From positions 1 through 64,000 of the forward strand of contig WNNJ02003767.1 of the NCBI GenBank assembly GCA_012934845.2: DNA of 64,000 nt. The letters run 5' to 3'. Below, one piece after another: positions 60,793 through 64,000 of this stretch (positions are counted from its first letter, which is position 1; every line of letters begins with the position of its first letter). The notes beneath the pieces are model-generated. The model ran no database searches. It was not told where the DNA came from and saw nothing but the letters and a program-made list of their open reading frames with translations. Made by a program: the position numbers and the translations under genes. This DNA comes from Pomphorhynchus laevis. Its lineage: Eukaryota > Acanthocephala > Palaeacanthocephala > Echinorhynchida > Pomphorhynchidae.

Positions 60793-61539
60793 TCACTCCC
60801 CAACTTTGTAGTGATTGAAGATCAAATTACGAGTCCTCAATGCTGAACGTAACTCAGAATCGAACCAGGGAGAATCTTTTCGACGTGTCCTGCTTCTAAG
60901 TGGAGAGAATAAAATAAGCAGCGACTCTAAGGTTCTCTGAAAGTAATTCCACGTGCCGTATACTCCAACAACAGCGGGATCTGGCCAGGAAGCTGTTGAA
61001 AGTATTGACTTAATTGCATCTGTGTTGGTTTTGAACGCATTAACCACTTGATTTTCACGCGGACCTTGAGTTTCTTCTTGAAACCTCAACCTAATGATCA
61101 CTACGCAATGATCAGACATATCGATCGGGGCATCATAACGGATAGCGTTAATAATCTCACTGTTCGAAGATAAACATACATCTAATAGAGATCTACTGTC
61201 ACTAGCAAAACGAGTGTAATTTTGGACATGCTGAGTTAAACCACAATAGATGATACACTCCAGAAGGTCATAGGAAGCATGGTAACAACTAGGAAAAGCC
61301 GTATACGAATTCCAATCAACCGAAGGCATATTCAAGTCACCAAGTATTAAAACATTGGAGGTACCTTTAGAATAAAGTTCTACTTCCCCAATCAGTTTAT
61401 CTGTGGCGGCCAAGGGTGAACGATATACTACCCCCAGAACAAGCGGAGCGGTATGCATGAATTTTACCCGACACCACAAACTTTCGACTTTATCAGAAGA
61501 AGAAGTGCTAAGAATAGTTACTTTCACATCGTTGCTCAC
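60793..61539 (-). CDS. LINE APE-type endonuclease and linker
   Basis: LWCRVKFMHTAPLVLGVVYR SP, then LILGDLNMPSVDWNS (GDLN(M)P motif), SRSLLDVCLSSNS, MSDHCVVIIRL (SDH motif) and LFSPLRSRTRRKDSPWFDSE. These are the second half of an apurinic-type endonuclease plus the linker to RT. Its motifs D-L-N and S-D-H are kept. Confidence 0.85.
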   Translation of the reverse strand: MSNDVKVTILSTSSSDKVESLWCRVKFMHTAPLVLGVVYRSPLAATDKLIGEVELYSKGTSNVLILGDLNMPSVDWNSYTAFPSCYHASYDLLECIIYCGLTQHVQNYTRFASDSRSLLDVCLSSNSEIINAIRYDAPIDMSDHCVVIIRLRFQEETQGPRENQVVNAFKTNTDAIKSILSTASWPDPAVVGVYGTWNYFQRTLESLLILFSPLRSRTRRKDSPWFDSELRSALRTRNLIFNHYKVGE

Positions 61540-61668
61540 ATAAAGAATAACACCTCCACCTCTTCCACTTTTACGATCACTGCGGAAAACCAGATAACCA
61601 GGGATGGAGACTTCATTATCAACAATATCACCATATAGCCATGATTCTATGAACTCTATACATGAACT

Positions 61669-61893
61669 CTATACATGAACTCTATATCTCAGTTCATTTA
61701 TCTTCAATATAAGACTGCGAACATTACCATGGAGTATTTCACAATGCCCCAACATACCTCTGGGAGTATTCCTATCACCCCTTACACATCCTAATAACCC
61801 GGACGCTAAACCATTTAGACTCTGATAGGCAGAGTAGACGAGCCCGTTTCGATTACAGAATGCACGCGAGGCGACATGACTAGTGGGCTCCAA
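61669..61893 (-). CDS. LINE 5' ORF fragment
   Basis: RGDRNTPRGMLGHCEILHGN VRSLILKINELRYRV resembles the start of LINE endonucleases (..I.HGNVRSL..KI.EL). Upstream (61900 onward) no continuation was recognised. Confidence 0.5.
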   Translation of the reverse strand: MEPTSHVASRAFCNRNGLVYSAYQSLNGLASGLLGCVRGDRNTPRGMLGHCEILHGNVRSLILKINELRYRVHV

Positions 61894-61929
61894 CTCAGCC
61901 GGGTGCGTCGCTTCACAATCTGAAAATTT

Positions 61930-64000
61930 TTCACATAAAGATTGGTTTCTCCTTTAGCAACACGAGATGCTAGTTCCTATTTAACCTTCGATAATTTTTT
62001 TCGTTAATCATATTCAAATTGTAAATATTTGATTTTGATGATCAATTTTTCTTTATTGAATATTTTTCTTTATAGGATTAAAAAAGAGAATTTATAATAT
62101 TTCGTTAACTTCTGTTATCATCATTAGAAAAAATTCCGATATTGCTAACAGAAATTAGCGAAATATTAAAAATTAAAATTTTTTTGATCCTGGGCCCAAA
62201 ATTCAGCATATTCAAATTATTTTATTAACAGCTTTTCGTACTTCTAAAATGACATCAAAGTTCTAAATCATGCGTTATAAAAGGGGTAATTTCTAAAACA
62301 CAAAGATGATAAAAAAAGCTTTGAAAGTTACAAAGAAAAGTTAAAACTAAAATTAATAAATTATAAAAATTTAAAATTGTTAAAATTTAAATGACTCTAA
62401 AGTTAAAACTAAAAATAAAAACTAATTTTAAAACTATTGACTCTTAACATATAGAGTAATGTGTATTGAAATTTTGCATTATTTAGGAAAATTTTAAACA
62501 TTATTAGCCATAATTCTAAAGCACTTCCACTTCATTTAATGTTGTATACCACTTTTTAAATCAAAATTAAATTTTTTAGCATTTTCTATAACAACTGAAA
62601 GTGTGTTAGCCTTGCCATCTAAAAAGAAAAATACTTTATTCCTCATTTCAATTATCTCAATCCAAAGTACATCGACAGATGGATATTCGATGTTTACCAC
62701 CATCGATGTTACCACATTAGTTTGTCAAACAGCAATAAATCTGCAGTCTTGATAAGTAATGGTGTAATAAAATCCGGATTTTGTCATACAAAAACCATAT
62801 TCTACAGATAATCTCCATGATTTGTATCTTATAGGCAGCCAATAAAGCTCTGACTAAATACGGTAACATTTATCTTCTATAATTTACCTTCGATTTTTAG
62901 ATGAAATGACTGAGCATTTTACAGCTATCTCACCCACTTTTTGCTACCAACCCATTATAAAAACTGAAGTTGCATTCAGTGCATGCGTTTTGCTTAAAAG
63001 CTAATAGTCTGCTTAACGAGTGTTTCGTTAGTATACGGTATACATTTCGAACTTTTTTTCGACATGCAATAGCTTAGTAGTAGTGATTGATCTTCGTATG
63101 CAAGTCAATTGCATATTGAATGATTGTAGTACAAATTACAATACATGTATAACGATAGTAATTTAAAATATTATCACATATTTTATATTTTAATTATTAA
63201 AAAAATATTTTAATATTGAAATACTTTAATTAGTTTAATATTATCATTTATAATAGATGAATTGATGTTATTTTGCAACGATAGGTATCTCGCGTAGTTG
63301 TGACATTTAGTCTATATATTAGTAAGCTAATACTCATCATATGCTTAACAAAATCTTTATTAACACCGTGAGTTCATCTATTGACTAAATGCTTATCATC
63401 CACATATCATTTCAATCATCAATTGGTTTAATATACCTCGTGTCCCTATTTGATGCATACGCTTGTTGATGATAAATTTAATAAGTCACGTCAGAAAATC
63501 ATTTTAACATTTTCCCATGTAGTAATAACGCATTTTTGCTGTTAACACTTTAGTGGAGCTAATGCCCAAAAGATACACTTAAGTATCGTATGATATCTCA
63601 TGTGCCACTTCATAATACGTAAAACCTATTGCAAAAAAGTTTGCATTTATATTTAACACTTGACCAAATATTTTTTTAAACAATTTAATTTTAATATAAT
63701 TTGAAATAAAATTGATTTATAAAATAATAAGTTCAATATTTAAATCACGGTTGATATTATCATAAGGAGAGAACATGGTATTAAATCTTCGCTACGGATA
63801 ATCTTCTACCTTGTGGTTGTAGAAGGTGTTGAAATACATAAATGAATTTGTTATTTGGACAAACGTCAATTATATCTCCTTTGTACTTACAATTCATTTA
63901 CATTTAATAAATTCAAATCGTAACGAAATTATTCCACGCTTTTTATATTAAAATAGATAATAAAATTAACTTAACTTGTGGATATCAAGCATATAGCATA
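61930..64000. other. AT-rich flank, no gene recognised
   Basis: Only a TATTTCGTTA...TAGCGAAATATTA hairpin element (about 62098-62172) stands out. No exon with TPR- or SNRNP27-like quality and no repeat family longer than 100 bp was recognised. Confidence 0.5.

Larger units (their letters stand above)
59150..61900 (-). mobile_element. CR1-like LINE, nearly full length, broken
   Basis: Read on the minus strand: 5' part (61893-61669), APE endonuclease (61539-60793), RT (60642-59923), RT end (59922-59563) and a terminal LGKHPRIMRHLHRVINIWNE LPEEI (about 59230-59340). Several frameshifts and stops, and one internal duplication of an RT motif. Confidence 0.8.

Noticed and set aside
62000-64000. 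Possible additional host exons in the right flank
   Set aside because: No open frame with splice sites or recognisable protein sequence was found; the composition is that of AT-rich intergenic DNA.

Overview
The window is AT-rich animal DNA, not bacterial. It has one large gene with many small exons, 36-53 nt micro-introns next to multi-kilobase introns, and a dense load of LINEs, Penelope-like fragments, tandem satellites and hammerhead-ribozyme repeats. Together these suggest an invertebrate, quite possibly a flatworm, but the sequence does not fix the species.

Region 1 (1-37,476, + strand) is the 3' part of a nucleoprotein TPR (Mlp/Megator) gene. It has 33 recognisable coding exons in one continuous reading frame. 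They encode a coiled-coil protein and end in a basic RG-rich tail with an NLS-like RKRLKS just upstream. The large introns hold a Penelope GIY-YIG relic, two inverted copies of a 1.5-kb repeat, a 432-bp tandem duplication with a zinc-finger-like ORF, hammerhead repeats, and an apparently whole R2-like LINE ORF of 1006 codons in antisense. They also hold a 267-bp tandem array, a 29-bp palindromic array and an antisense calcineurin A pseudogene fragment.

Region 2 (37,562-38,056, - strand) is SNRNP27, a tri-snRNP splicing protein, tail to tail with TPR about 85 bp away.

Region 3 (38-62 kb) has no host gene that I can recognise. It is a mosaic of CR1/L2-like LINE copies, a Penelope RT relic and satellites: a 380-bp tandem repeat, a (TA)n tract and about 14 copies of a 393-bp satellite. 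Region 4 (62-64 kb) is AT-rich with nothing recognisable apart from one hairpin.

The most interesting signal is a set of RNA motifs carrying the hammerhead ribozyme core (CUGAYGA, GAAA, UH) with stems I, II and III all complementary, but with the three junction strands in an order (II'-GAA-III, then I'-CUGAYGA-II, then III'-UH-I) that matches none of the classical hammerhead types I, II and III. An extra helix, B, joins strand I' to strand II. Five diverged families (near 6.7, 38.7, 48.27, 48.58 and 49.5-54.7 kb) keep these pairings with different bases. Ordinary type III hammerheads also occur, in a tandem dimer at 33.4-33.9 kb and at 15.0 kb.
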